This document shows, one piece after another, positions 1 through 11,600 of a DNA stretch of 64,000 bases. The DNA comes from Spinacia oleracea (taxonomy: Eukaryota > Streptophyta > Magnoliopsida > Caryophyllales > Amaranthaceae). The notes beneath the pieces were generated by a model that made no database searches, was not told the DNA's origin, and worked only from the letters and a program-made list of their open reading frames with translations. The number at the start of each line of letters is the position of its first letter. Within the stretch, counting starts at the first letter, position 1. The stretch lies in assembly GCF_020520425.1 (NCBI RefSeq), contig NC_079490.1, forward strand, positions 6,324,001 to 6,388,000, written 5' to 3'. A program made the translations under genes and the position numbers.

Positions 1-1976
1 AACATATTTTGGGTAAATGCCTTCTTTGTGGCACCACTTTTGATGATTATTCTTCACGCTGTCGTTGTGCATTTTGCCGGATGCTTGTATTGGTCTGCAA
101 TGATTGTAAGGTAAGGGTAATGTATAATTACAGTTCAACACCACAAGAATTTGAACCTTCTTTTACTGTTTACTCATTTGACACCCACTTTATAAGTGAA
201 CTTTAATTGAATGGTGACGTGAATTGCGGAGAATAAAAAGCCGGCGTGATGTAATTTTGTACGGTTTCCCTTACTTGGTATAGCCGTATAGAGCTGTTCT
301 CGTATGAATTATTTATGCGGTGTGGTTGGGAGTGCGTTCAATGATGTATGCCAAGTGAATCTTTGAAAATCTCTTAAATCTCACTAAAGAGTTTGAATCT
401 TTTTAGTCATTACTAATGAGCTACTGGCAGTCTGTGTGTGAAGGGCGAGGACATCTCTTGTTTTAGGATGATCTTGGGGGCCTTGTCTTTGGGGTACCAA
501 GTCTGGTAGTCCTATGATCTCTAGAGTCCCTAAGCTATCTAGGAAAAACTTCTATTCATGTAAGGAGGTTGTTTAATGACCTATAAAATCGGCTTTCAGT
601 AGGTCGTGTATACAACAGGTTTATTTTGATGCTGATGTTTATGTGATTTAAGGTGACCAGGTCTGTTGTTTGTAATACGCCAGTTGTATAGAAGTTTTGC
701 CTTGATATTTAAATTGCGCCAAACTTGAGTTTTTGCCTGATAAAAAACCTCGACAATAATTCTTATTTGGATAACCCTTATTTCCGCCTCCTTTATCCTG
801 AATAATTATTAGTCTATGGAATTATCATGTTCTGCTTTCTAGTGTTTTATTTATTTATTTGGCTTCTTGTGTCTTCAGACGGAGAGTGCCCAATATGCTT
901 GTGAATTGTGCCAGAAACATGGGAAAGTTGCCCAGTCTGTTCCACTAGTTAATGATGATTGTTCTGAAGTAATTCCAGAATGTGATATTGGAACAGCTCC
1001 GACTGAGTGCCCAACCCATCTTAGCACAAACCAGATTCAAAGTCCCTTCATCCCTGGTAAGGTTTGCACATTCAGATTTTTTACTGTCTTAATTACAGTA
1101 AAACTGACTCTTTCCAAGTTTCCGTGGTTACACAATGAAACTGGATTTGTCTAATATGAATCACTTCACACCTTGAGCTACGTTTTGTTTTCTCTGGTAT
1201 GATGCTATGAATACCACTCAATTCTGTTATATTCCTTTTTAATCTGTATAGGGCCTCTGAAGAAACTGAGGATATTGTGTCTTCACGGATTTCGTCAGAA
1301 TGCTTCCAATTTCAAAGGAAGAACTGCCGCATTGGCAAAAAAACTTAAAAGCTTAGCGGAGCTTGTTTTTGTGAATGCTCCCCACGAGTTACCATTTATA
1401 TACCAACCTCGTAAATCAGAAAAGGAGTGCATATCAAGTTCACCTCCACCTACAAAAAATTGCAGCAAAAAATTTGCGTGGTTGGTAGCTCCCGATTTCC
1501 AACAAAAGGAAGCTATTCATTGGGAAAGTATTAATTCGTCCTTTGATCCTCTTCAGTATCAGCAGCAGACTGAGGGGTTTCCCGAGTCTTTATCGTATCT
1601 GAAATCTGTCGTGTCTAACGAAGGTCCCTTTGATGGCATTTTGGGATTTTCACAGGGAGCTGCAATGGCGTCTCTTTTGTGTGCTGAAAGAAAACGCCTA
1701 AACCTAGAATTAGGTTTCAGATTTGTGATATTGTGTTCTGGATTTGCCGTTAATCTAGCAGGATACGAAAAAGGGTCCATTACTTGCCCTTCGCTTCATG
1801 TTTTTGGAAATGAGGATGGAGGTGATCGTCAAATATCATCTGGTTTCAGCAGAGATTTATCATCATATTTTGAAGAAGGATGCAGAATGATTATTGAGCA
1901 CGACTCTGGTCATATAATTCCTACAAGACCTCCTTATATTGGCGAGGTCAAAGAATTTCTTCGGCAATTCATATAA
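1..1976 (+). CDS. STR6: Rhodanese-like domain protein 6 (STR6)-like, 3' part only: Cys-rich segment plus FSH1-type serine hydrolase
   Basis: Three exons are visible: window edge to 110, 879-1056 and 1252-1976. All introns are GT-AG and the phases agree; a Gly codon is split over the last junction. The first exon encodes a Cys-rich segment (CLLCGTTFDDYSSRCRC, then CRMLVLVCNDC) like the one that follows rhodanese domains of the UPF0176/STR6 type. The rhodanese domain itself must lie before base 1. The last exon is an alpha/beta hydrolase of the FSH1/OVCA2 family: it opens with LCLHGFRQNA, has the nucleophile elbow GFSQGAAMA, a likely catalytic Asp in HVFGNEDG, and the His in HDSGHIIP near the C-terminus. 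Arabidopsis STR6 (At1g09280) has the same fusion. The hydrolase substrate is not known from sequence. The gene reads towards ICP55, as its neighbour does in Arabidopsis. Confidence 0.88.
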
Positions 1977-3008
1977 TACGCTGAATTTATTTGATATTTA
2001 GAAACTATTTACTTCTTTTTGTATGAATGTATAGAAAGCTTGATTACCCAGTAGCTCTAGGTTAGTCAAGATTCTGGACCTGGTAGAGATGTCTCAAAAT
2101 TCCTTGATATTCCAATTGTTAATGAGTTGCCGACTTAACGTACATGTTTAGTTTGATTTTACTCTTATGTTCATGAGTTTCAATTTTTTTTTTTTTTTGC
2201 TCGATTTTGGTACTTTTTGTTAGCCTTGATCTGTTCTCATATTGAGTTTGTTTTGCCTTTTGATGATGGATTACTTTTGTAGTTCTACTGTCAATTGTTC
2301 AAGGGATTAGAATGTGATATGTGTAGGTGTTTTTGTAAGCCAATGATTGAGGTGGTTTTTTTTTACGCAAAGACGAGGATACTATATTACTTATGGCTTA
2401 TGCCTAATCGAGTTTGTTACAAAAGGGGCACACATCAAAAAATTGATGCCAAAATAATTACATATGGATCAACAACACCATATGAACAACCAAAATATTA
2501 TAAAAGTATCCAAAATGTACTCCTAGCCTGCACAAGTCGCACCGTAGTCATGGACAATTTGACTATTGATTAATGAATGCACTAATCTTTCCCTTCAAAA
2601 AAAAAAAAAAACAAAAACAAACAAACCTTATGCTTCCTTCGAAATGCCTTCGTCACCTTGACCATCTGCATTGCTCATTCTTCCTTTACCTGCACTTGTG
2701 ACGGATGTTGTAACAGTTGTGGGGATAGTACCAAACAAGATATTAGTGACATAGTTCACAAAGAAAGTTGTGTAAACTGAGAAAGGTCAAATCATTTTTT
2801 GCTCAAACACAACCCTATTTCTGGATTTCCAAATATGCCAAATGGCTACAGAAAACAAAACCTTCCAATCCATATTTTGACCCACATTCAAACGCATCTA
2901 ACCCTCCCAATTTTAAAGTGAAAAATGAAACCAAATTAACCGAAGGTTTGTGTGCTAGCCTTTGGAAAATATAGTTCCAAATGATACTAGATTCCCAACA
3001 ATCCCTAA
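1977..3008. other. Intergenic, no gene recognised
   Basis: AT-rich spacer after the STR6-like stop. The first few hundred bases probably hold the 3' UTR. Poly-T at about 2187-2200 and poly-A at about 2599-2613 are the only marked features. Short open frames at 2295-2573 and 2768-2974 have no motif, no intron signals and no family I recognise, so I do not call them genes. Confidence 0.5.
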
Positions 3009-3387
3009 GAATCCGTTTGGTAGGGAGTAAAACATTTTATGGGAAAACAGTTTCCCTCTATTTTCAATTTTACATTGTTTGGTTTGCGAAAGAGTGTAAA
3101 ACCATTTTTCCTAGGAGTAAAATTGATTTCTCAAGGATTGAAAATCATTTTCCTTTCAAAATGAAGGGAAATCTGTTTTTCTTTCTTTTGCCTTATCTCT
3201 ATTATACACTCTTCTCACTACGGAATACTTGCTTCCTTTCCCTTTCATTTTCCTTTTGTTTCTTCATTTTTCTTACATGGAACCAAACAACGGATACCTA
3301 ATTTTGGAATTGTGTTTTCCATTGTAAATTGTTTTCCATGAAAATTATTTTACATTGAAAATGTTTTACACCCAACCAAAGGGAGCC
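3009..3387. mobile_element. Tourist-like MITE (PIF/Harbinger), 379 bp
   Basis: The ends are inverted repeats: the left end starts GAATCCGTTTGGTAGGGAG and the right end, reversed, reads GGCTCCCTTTGGTTGGGTG. Both then run into GTAAAACATTTT. The element is flanked by TAA at 3006-3008 and 3388-3390, the 3-bp target duplication typical of PIF/Harbinger. No transposase is encoded. Its family resembles the two MITEs in the last ICP55 intron. Confidence 0.75.
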
Positions 3388-3489
3388 TAAATGTAAACGA
3401 GTTTCAGCATGAACACCACATCTAGTATAGAGAGAAGAAATGAAATCTAATTTTTTAGAGAGACTCTCAGCAACTGGCAGAGTCTCATA

Positions 3490-3821
3490 CTCCCTCCGTA
3501 TTTATTTAAGGAATACACTTGCCTTTTCCGATCGTATTTATTTAAGAGATACACTTGTCATTTTTAATAACTTATCAACCCCACCATCTAATTAAATAAT
3601 CTATCTAATATATCCTATGTCCCACCACCCTATTAAACAAATAATTTCAGAACTACACCCCACACCCCATCCCTAAAATGACATGGTCTTCACTTGTTTT
3701 ACTCATTAAAATATCTACCAAACCCCACTTGTTTTATTACGGAGTACTTTATTTCATTCAATTCTTCTTCTTAATACCCGTGTCAGGCCAAGTGTATCCC
3801 CTTAAATAAATACGGAGAGAG
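3490..3821. mobile_element. Stowaway-like MITE (Tc1/mariner), 332 bp
   Basis: Terminal inverted repeats start CTCCCTCCGTATTTATTTAA and match the right end (TTAAATAAATACGGAGAGAG). Both sides are flanked by TA (3488-3489, 3822-3823), the Stowaway target duplication. There is no coding capacity. Confidence 0.85.
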
Positions 3822-5939
3822 TACTACAGTAGTGATGTGCTCACATACTCACATCTTAAAACTGTCAAAGGATGAAAGGTGGGTATGAATCGTATGATCA
3901 ATGATTTATGGTTGTTTTGAGGACCTTATATGTTTTTTTTTGTTAAGTGCAGATGGTTAACGTCTGCAATTTATACCTCGTACTACTTTGAGAGTTTGAT
4001 GTCGTTTGGTATGTGAGAATGAGAGGGAACAGGGAATAGATTGGGAATTAGTGGATGGGAATTCATTAAATATTTCCATGTCCATTGTTTGACATGCTTG
4101 TGGAAATAAGTGGGAAATTGTTGTTTGGTATGTTGACTAAGATATGGAGTTATATAACAAAATTATTGGCTTACTTTTTTTTAACAATGATCACTTTCTG
4201 ATTTATATTAAATGAAAGGTAAAAGAAATATCATTTACAATTATGTATAACGTTTCCCATCCGTAAAAATGTGGGAATCGAGTGCCCTAATTCCCATTCC
4301 CTAACGCCTATTATCTCCCATTGCCTTCAAATAAACAAATAAAATTTGTTTATTCCTATTCCCACCTTCGGAATCATTATTATCCCCCTGCTTATTCCTA
4401 TTCCCACCTTCGGAATCTCTAATACTCTTATTTAATTTCCTTTTATTATATCTCTACCCAAGCTAAAACCCTACACCGTATGTTAGCTTGTACGTTGATC
4501 CAATTTTCGTCCAAAAGCTTAGTGTTGGATTCAAGTAATCCATCAATTCATCCTAGCTGAATTCCACCAACAACAATCCCTTCGAGTTGCACTATATCAG
4601 CCATCTCTTCACACTTTAGTACGTCTGTGTTATGGGATTACAATGTAGCTTATTTACTAAAGTTAGTTGCATATCAGTTTAGGCGTTTAGCGGGCGAGAA
4701 AGTTAGTTGACAAGCTATTAAATAAAATATACCTTAAAACTAGGAGAGTTTGTTAAAATTAAGTTTGTTAGCTGTCCACTCGGTTACAGAATCAGCTGTA
4801 TAAAACAAACGATGCATTTTATTTGGAAAACTAATTTATCAAATTACATTCTCTGAAATTTCTGATTCTCTCTTTCTCCTTCTCCTATGTCTAGGTTTTC
4901 TTCTTCTCTTATGCATACATTCTGCCATTAAAGGAGAGTTGGTGAAGCTCCCTTATCAATCCGAATCACAATCGTGGAAATTTCTCCCGCGAAAAATATC
5001 ACAATGCCTAACTGAAAGTAAATCACCAATCTTAAGAATGCCTAATTGAAAGTAATTTACACTCATCAACAAATTCAAAAATACCGAGACATTTTATTTC
5101 TTTTATCTCATGCAAACATTATTCTTTCACTTATTCGGCTACTCTTTCTAACCTCGAAAAGACAAACACTTGGTTTGATCTCAACCAAACAACACTCAAT
5201 TTAATTTATTCTACTAGTTTAATCTCATCAAAGCATTCAGTGAACAAGTTTTTCTCATCAAAGGAATTCTGGAAGGAATTTCCAATGCAATGATACATCT
5301 TTGTTGTTACTTTGGTTTCTTGCATATTATAAGTGGCGGTATGATACTTGGATACTTACGTATTCATATAGGCATATTGTAAAATGATACACTATTCCAT
5401 ATTGCATATGTTGTTTTGTTGTATTATCATTGAACGCTTTAACTTGGAGGGTATGGAGAATTTTTTCTGTTGAACTTGAGCTCTTAGGCTCTTTTGTGAA
5501 ACATACTCTTTTTTCTTTTTATATTTTTTCACAAAGACCCTTTGTCAGATTGTCACATATGGACTATTCAAGTTTCTCTTTCCAATAGCATCACATCCCC
5601 TCGGATCACTAGTCAAGATTACCCGATAATTTTATTATGTTAAATACGCTATGGAAATGGAAAATGGAGGAAGAAGTAATCCAGGCTGAGTTTCAAAAAA
5701 AACTTTAATTACTTTACAAATTCTTGTGTTGGTTGTTGTACAATGAATGTGAATGCCCTATATATAGACTTCTAGCTTGGTTCAAGGAACATTTAACACT
5801 AGAATATTCTATAATCTCTTCAAAAGTAAATTAACTAATTAACTCTCTAGAAAGTTCCCACCATTAAATAAAATAGAGAATTTTTGATTGAAAGGTTTTT
5901 TTTTTTTAAAAAAAAAAATTCTTTTGTTTTAATTAGTTA
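3822..5939. other. Intergenic; one possible degraded MITE, otherwise unassigned
   Basis: A fold-back-like stretch at about 4003-4334 begins GTTTGGTATG and ends CAAATAAAC, with GGGAATG/CATTCCC words inside; it may be an old Harbinger-type MITE, but I found no clean target duplication. At 4348-4417 a 26-bp unit centred on CCTATTCCCACCTTCGG occurs twice in direct orientation. A segment at about 5690-5890 has a TATATATAG and looks like part of an old LTR, without clear ends. No gene is seen. Confidence 0.4.
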
Positions 5940-8408
5940 CTAGTATGGGCCCGTGCTAATGCACAGGATTTCTATAAATTAGGAAACAAATAAAATAGTG
6001 CTTTAGATTTTTAAAAACACTTCCTTTGTAAATTATAGTAGTAATAACATAAATAAGGAGTAATTATGATTTTTTTAATGATGCTAGATAATTGAAATGT
6101 TGTTAGACGCCTAAGGCAAAATGTCATATTATAATAAAGTAGCTTATCAAAAAGTTGTTATCAATTGACTTTTCTAGGTATATCATTTCAGTTTTGATTT
6201 ACTTATTTAGCTAGTTTGAAGTACGCTTATAAGAATGATTACAATAGAGATATTGTATAATTTTATGGATGTTAGTTGATTTTTATGAAATAAATATTTA
6301 CTTGAAATGGTACTAATTTTCATATAATTATTCAAGATGTGACTTCAATAAATATATTTTGTCTGATTTTATAAATATGTTGGATTATTAGAACCAATAT
6401 TCCTTTTATTTAATTAATTTAAAAAATGAATTATTCATACACTTGAAATGGTACGTTTAATTATTCATTATTTTAATGGTGAGGCGTGGTACTGTTTGTC
6501 GTTGTACTGTTCTATATCCCTCATAAAGAATGATGTTTTATTCGAGTTTCCATATTGTTGACTAAGTGTATATGTAAATGATACTCCGTAGTACATAGAA
6601 TATTTTTTTCGTAGTGTACAATCATTTTTCACATATTTTCATTATTTCAATTTTAATGATCTCCTCCTAAATATATTCTTATTTTTCTCCATGTACTATT
6701 TATATAGTTGTTGGCATGTAGATATAGATTAAGGAGCATTTGCTTTAAGGTTTTCAAGAAAGATAAGTGAATCAATTGAGTTGATTCCCTTATGTATGTG
6801 TTGTTTATTAGTTAAATTTTGTGTCCTCCCTTTTACCCTTTCTTACCGCCAAACTTCTTCCCCACCCCCGTCTCTTCTTTTCCTCTACTCTAAGGCCACC
6901 TTGATCAGGTCCCCTCACATTATTCCACCACCTCTCGATCTAACGACCACATCCACCAGAATCATCTACCTTCCTAGCTAACCCTCCACCTCCAACCACC
7001 AAGATAGAAATCTTACCCAACTATCACGAATTTTACACCATCAATAAAAATATCCTAACGAACCCAACTGCAATCAAAATCCCACCATCGGCGACAAAAA
7101 TCTCACTCCGATCCACCAACGACCGAATGAGCTACACTCTTAATAATAACCCACACAATCACCAGTAAAAATCTCCCAGCTACCACGAAGCCAACAACCA
7201 TCATCTTCTCACATGTATTTCATAATAATATCTTCTTCAAATGACCGATGAATAGAGCTGTCAAAAATCGACCCGACCCGAAAACCGACCCGAACCCGAC
7301 CCGAAAACATTGGGTCCTGAACAAGATTTTGTGACCCGTAACCCGATTTTATCCGAACCCGAGCAACCCGAAAAGGAATGGGTCAAAACCCGACCGAACC
7401 CGTTTTGGACCCGACCGATTGAAAATCATTGTATTTATAGTAATAAATGAGATTATGAGAAAATTTAAGCATAATTGACACGTTGTTTTTACTATTGTTG
7501 TGTGTAATATGATTTTAATTTGAATTATACGCCATTTTATGGTTGAATTTGACTAAATATAAACTTTCGTAGGAAAATTTGTTAATTTGTGCCAATATTT
7601 TGTATATTTATAACCTAAATTAATGAAAATATAATGCGCGTTTTAAAATCTCTCAACCCGTTGGGTCAACCCGAACCCGAAAGTTCTGGGTCCCGAACAA
7701 ACATTTGCAAACCCGAACCCGAAAAAGTGACCGATCCGATTCAACCCGAACCCGAAAGTAATTTTTTACAACCCGACCCGACCGACCTGTTTGACAGGTC
7801 TACCGATGAAGTAATTTTACCTTGCTCCTTATTTTTTACTCTCTCCTACAATATTACTTTTTTTTGCTAGGGGGTGTTATGTATACTTTATTTTTTGATA
7901 GTGGAAAGGATTGTATGCTTATTCTACTTTTTTAGTAATAAATTATAAAATGTATGGTTTAATCATTTAACTGAATTACCTATTTTTTTTATTAAATTGA
8001 TTAAATATACGTTAAATGAATATTAAAAAAGTGACTTTCTATGTGCTAGATTGATTGGAATTATTTTTCAATTATTTCATAATATTTAATAATTTGTGTC
8101 GAAATAGTAAGTCATTATATTTGTGTTATTCAAATTTCCTTTCAAAAGATAAACAACCTAATTTTTTTCCCTTATTTATTGGTATGTATATTTCATTCAT
8201 TTAATACAATATTTTCTATTTCCTTTTTTGTCAATAGTTTGAATTCTCCCTTTTTCTTTTCTCTTCTTTTTTCCCCTTATTTATTGCTTAATTGGTGCAT
8301 GATTGAAGTTGTGATTGACTGTTTCCTTTTAATGGGAATATGATGTGGCAATTGACGTGACATATATCAAGCCTCATATTCACCAACACTCTGCTTTAAT
8401 AATATAGA
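5940..8408 (-). mobile_element. Non-autonomous Helitron, 2.47 kb, with a nested hAT element
   Basis: Read on the minus strand, the element starts TCTATATTATTAAAGCAG directly after a host A and ends with CTAG directly before a host T. A small hairpin (GTGCATTAGCAC) lies about 11 nt before the CTAG. A 5' TC, a 3' hairpin plus CTAG, and insertion between A and T without target duplication are the Helitron hallmarks. No Rep/helicase frame is visible, so it is non-autonomous. The interior is AT-rich and holds an inserted hAT element at 7253-7802. Short open frames inside it, including 6781-6981, show no recognisable domain. Confidence 0.78.
7253..7802. mobile_element. Non-autonomous hAT element with ACCCGA-rich ends, 550 bp
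   Basis: Terminal inverted repeats are TAGAGCTGTCAAA on the left and TTTGACAGGTCTA on the right. A perfect 8-bp target duplication CCGATGAA lies at 7245-7252 and 7803-7810, as expected for hAT. Each end is followed by about 130-150 bp built from repeats of ACCCGA/ACCCGAACCC, and the middle is plain AT-rich DNA. There is no transposase. It lies inside the Helitron, so it is the younger insertion. Confidence 0.85.
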
Positions 8409-8524
8409 TTTTCCAAACTCTTATTATTAAAAAAAAAAAAAAAAAAACTTTACAAACTAATTGAAAGTATCTTTTTGGTCTTCAATTGATTATCCAAATG
8501 CATGTACGGAGTTTATCATCCCTT

Positions 8525-8533
8525 AAACCCTAG
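8525..8533 (+). promoter_or_regulatory. Telo-box-like motif upstream of the ICP55 start
   Basis: AAACCCTAG occurs about 90 bp before the predicted start codon. Telo-boxes (AAACCCTA) are frequent near the transcription start of plant housekeeping and organelle-biogenesis genes. A role here is inferred from position only. Confidence 0.35.
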
Positions 8534-8624
8534 AGGCTAGAGTGAAGGGTTTTAGAAATTTTCTTTCCCCTCTAACTAAAATCCAGTCATCCGACATCCC
8601 CATTTCAGAGAGCCAATTTGATAA

Positions 8625-11600
8625 ATGACGCCATTTCTTACCAGAAGATTGTTGCAGAGAATCATAAGCAATAAAGTATGTATTTTGCGCCCCACCCCTT
8701 CTGTAATTTTACGATTTTTTTTTTTTTTCAGCTTCAATGTTCAATTCCCAGTTCCCGTATGGTTGGTTCATAGCTGAAATTGCTCAAATTCAAATCTTTC
8801 TTTTGATCACTTCATGTTCCATGATCTTCTGGGTCTATGTAGTTACTTGTTCCTGTTATATTGATTGAATTCCCCCCATTTCCTGCAGTAAAATCGTCTA
8901 CTCAATTGAAATTACATTAGTGATTGATGCAATAATTCAATTCTGTTGTTGGGAGTGTAGAAACCAGTTTTCAGTGTGCTTTGTTGTGCAAAATAATGCC
9001 TATGCAAATTTAATCATCTCTTTGCCTTCTATATTGGGTTGTTATTGCTTAATTGAACACAATTTTTCAGCTCATTTCTAGAAATCAATGTTTTCGATCA
9101 TGGAGTTTCAAGTGTTTTATATGGAAGATGCAAACTTGTTAATCTAGAAGCGGGTTATGGCATACGAATTAGGGAGTAGTTTTTGTAGAATTGGACCAAA
9201 TGGAAATTTCCTATTTTCAGATTTTGAGTCAGTGTAGACTTTTCACTGGAGAAGTGGGTTACTGATAAGCAATAAGTCATTGTATTACTATCCCTCGATT
9301 TAAGCTGTTTAGTGTTGGGTATTTTGATTTTCTAGGCAAATGGAAGCCGGACATATTGTTCAAAACAGATAATTGATGCTGGCCAGCCAACTGCTGCTTC
9401 TCACCCTGAGGTATTGCTAGCTCGAGCGAATGTGTTCCTTTTATTTCCCTTTTGTTGATTCTTAATTGTCCTGTTTGAGGAACAAAAACTAATGTTGATT
9501 ACTTTTTAATTTTTAATTTTTTAATTTTTATCGTAGTTACTGAAAGAAGGGGAGATGACTCCTGGTATAACTTGTGATGAATATATCTCCCGGCGAAAGA
9601 GATTGTTGGAGCTCCTCCCTGAGAAGAGTATTGCCATCATTGCAGCTGCCCCAGTTAAGATGATGACTGATGTTGTGCCTTACACCTATCGCCAAGATGC
9701 CGATTATTTGTATATCACTGGTTGTCAGCAACCTGGTGGTGTAGCTGTTTTGAGTCATGATATTGGTTTGTGTATGTTCATGCCTGAGCCAACACTTCAG
9801 GTATGTACAACAGAATCCAACACGTAATCTAGTAATAGCTGCAATCCCAGTCAAAAGAATGGGAAGTGAGTTCTTATAGTGGATTTTCCTTGGTATGATA
9901 AAGGAAAGGTGTAGTCATTATTCTGTTGTGTACTTCTGCTCCATTTATTTCATTTCCTTGTGAAAACATTATTCCATTTGATCCTAGGATATCACTTGGG
10001 AAGGGAATACCGCTGGCATAAATGAGGCAATTGAGATTTTCAAGGCTGATCAAGCAATACCTATGAGCAAACTTCGCCAGGTACTTTGTCAAAGTTTTTC
10101 TGTGGCACTTACCTGAATTCTTTTTCTGCTGCCCATCTCCATTAGCAGAGGTGTGGATGAAAACTTCCTCTCTTCCCTCCAATTTTTTTTTTGGGTATTG
10201 TATTAGGAGATGTTGAAGGGGGGCACTAGGATTGGATGACTTGTATGTTTGACATGTTTCTTATTGTATTAAATTAATAGGAGAAGCTAGAGATACATAA
10301 ATCGAAGGCAATACACATGTAGCTTAAAAAAGTTTCAACATTGGTTCCTTATTGCTGTAGTTTTGGTGTAACTTTCATGTATAGACCCTTTGTTTATAAC
10401 CACTTACAATGCAGGTGCTATCAGGCCTTTTAGAAAGATCTTCTGAAGTATTCCATAATGTGAAGACTGCTACAAAAACCTACGTAGACTTCGAATCCTT
10501 TCAAAAGATATCTAATGAAAAGAAAGTGAAAGATCTTTCTAAATACACTCATGAGTTGCGTTGGCTCAAATCACCAGCTGAAACTGAGCTGATGAGAAAG
10601 GCTGCTTCAATCGCTTGTCAGGTAATTTCTCTTTTACTGGCAAGTGTTTAAGGGTGGACATTGTTTTGTAGAAGTGGCACTATATGCTGCCGCTTGTGAA
10701 ACGGCATGGTTTCCATTTGGCTTTGCTATCATGTCTTACTTAGATTTATGGTAGGTATGGTTCTCAAAATTCTGGATTGCTTGAGAAGATACAAAGAAGT
10801 TTATTATCGAGGCCAAGCTTCTCTAATTCATGTCATGTTGATTTTTATCTTTCCACTATGTTTCTTAATTGTAATTTTTTAGCTTTCAATCAAATTATTG
10901 AGACTATATTTCAAAAATCAGTAATCATGCCTTTTACCATGGCAATGATGAATGATGTGACTATCTTTGTTGGATGTCCGAAATCAATTGCCATTTTTGT
11001 TTCATACATAGGCTCAGTTGCAGACCATGTTCCATTCAAAGACATATCCACATGAAGGTATGATGGCAGCTAAGGTGGAATATGAATGCAAAATGAGAGG
11101 TGCTCAAAGAATGGCGTAAGCTTTTTTCCCCTCCTTTGAAAACATTCTCCGGCATTGTATGTTTTTTGACGAAATGTTCTAACTTCTCTCTCCCCCCCTC
11201 CCCCCAATGGTAAAAAGAATATTTAATAAGAAGTTTGATTTTTGGTGACACTAGCAAAAGACAAAGTCCGTCAAAAATTTTCAATTACCCCTTATTTTGT
11301 AATAGGTGCGGGTACATATCTAAGCGTCCAATACATCAAGCCTGATTATTCAAGACATGGGTGTATGACATAAATAAACATACTTGTTTTTATATGACTG
11401 TTTTTGTTATAATCTGCCTAATTAGTTTGTCTCTACGACCGACCCAACACAGGGTCTCCTCTTACGTAATCAGTTTTCCTCAAGATTTATAAAACTTCCT
11501 CTCTTAGTGGACCACATAAATCTATGTGTTCTTTATTTGTTATTCTCAGTTAATCTTTCCTGCATCAGTTATAATATTATGCTTCTAATGAGTTAATCTT

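Noticed and set aside
2768-2974. Short frame that looks moderately protein-like
   Set aside because: No start context, splice signals or known motif; Asn/Lys-rich as expected from AT-rich DNA.
5690-5890. Possible LTR with TATATATAG
   Set aside because: Could not find TG...CA ends, a partner LTR or a target duplication; left unassigned.
7634-7870. Frame rich in PEPE repeats
   Set aside because: It is the translation of ACCCGA words in the hAT element at 7253-7802.
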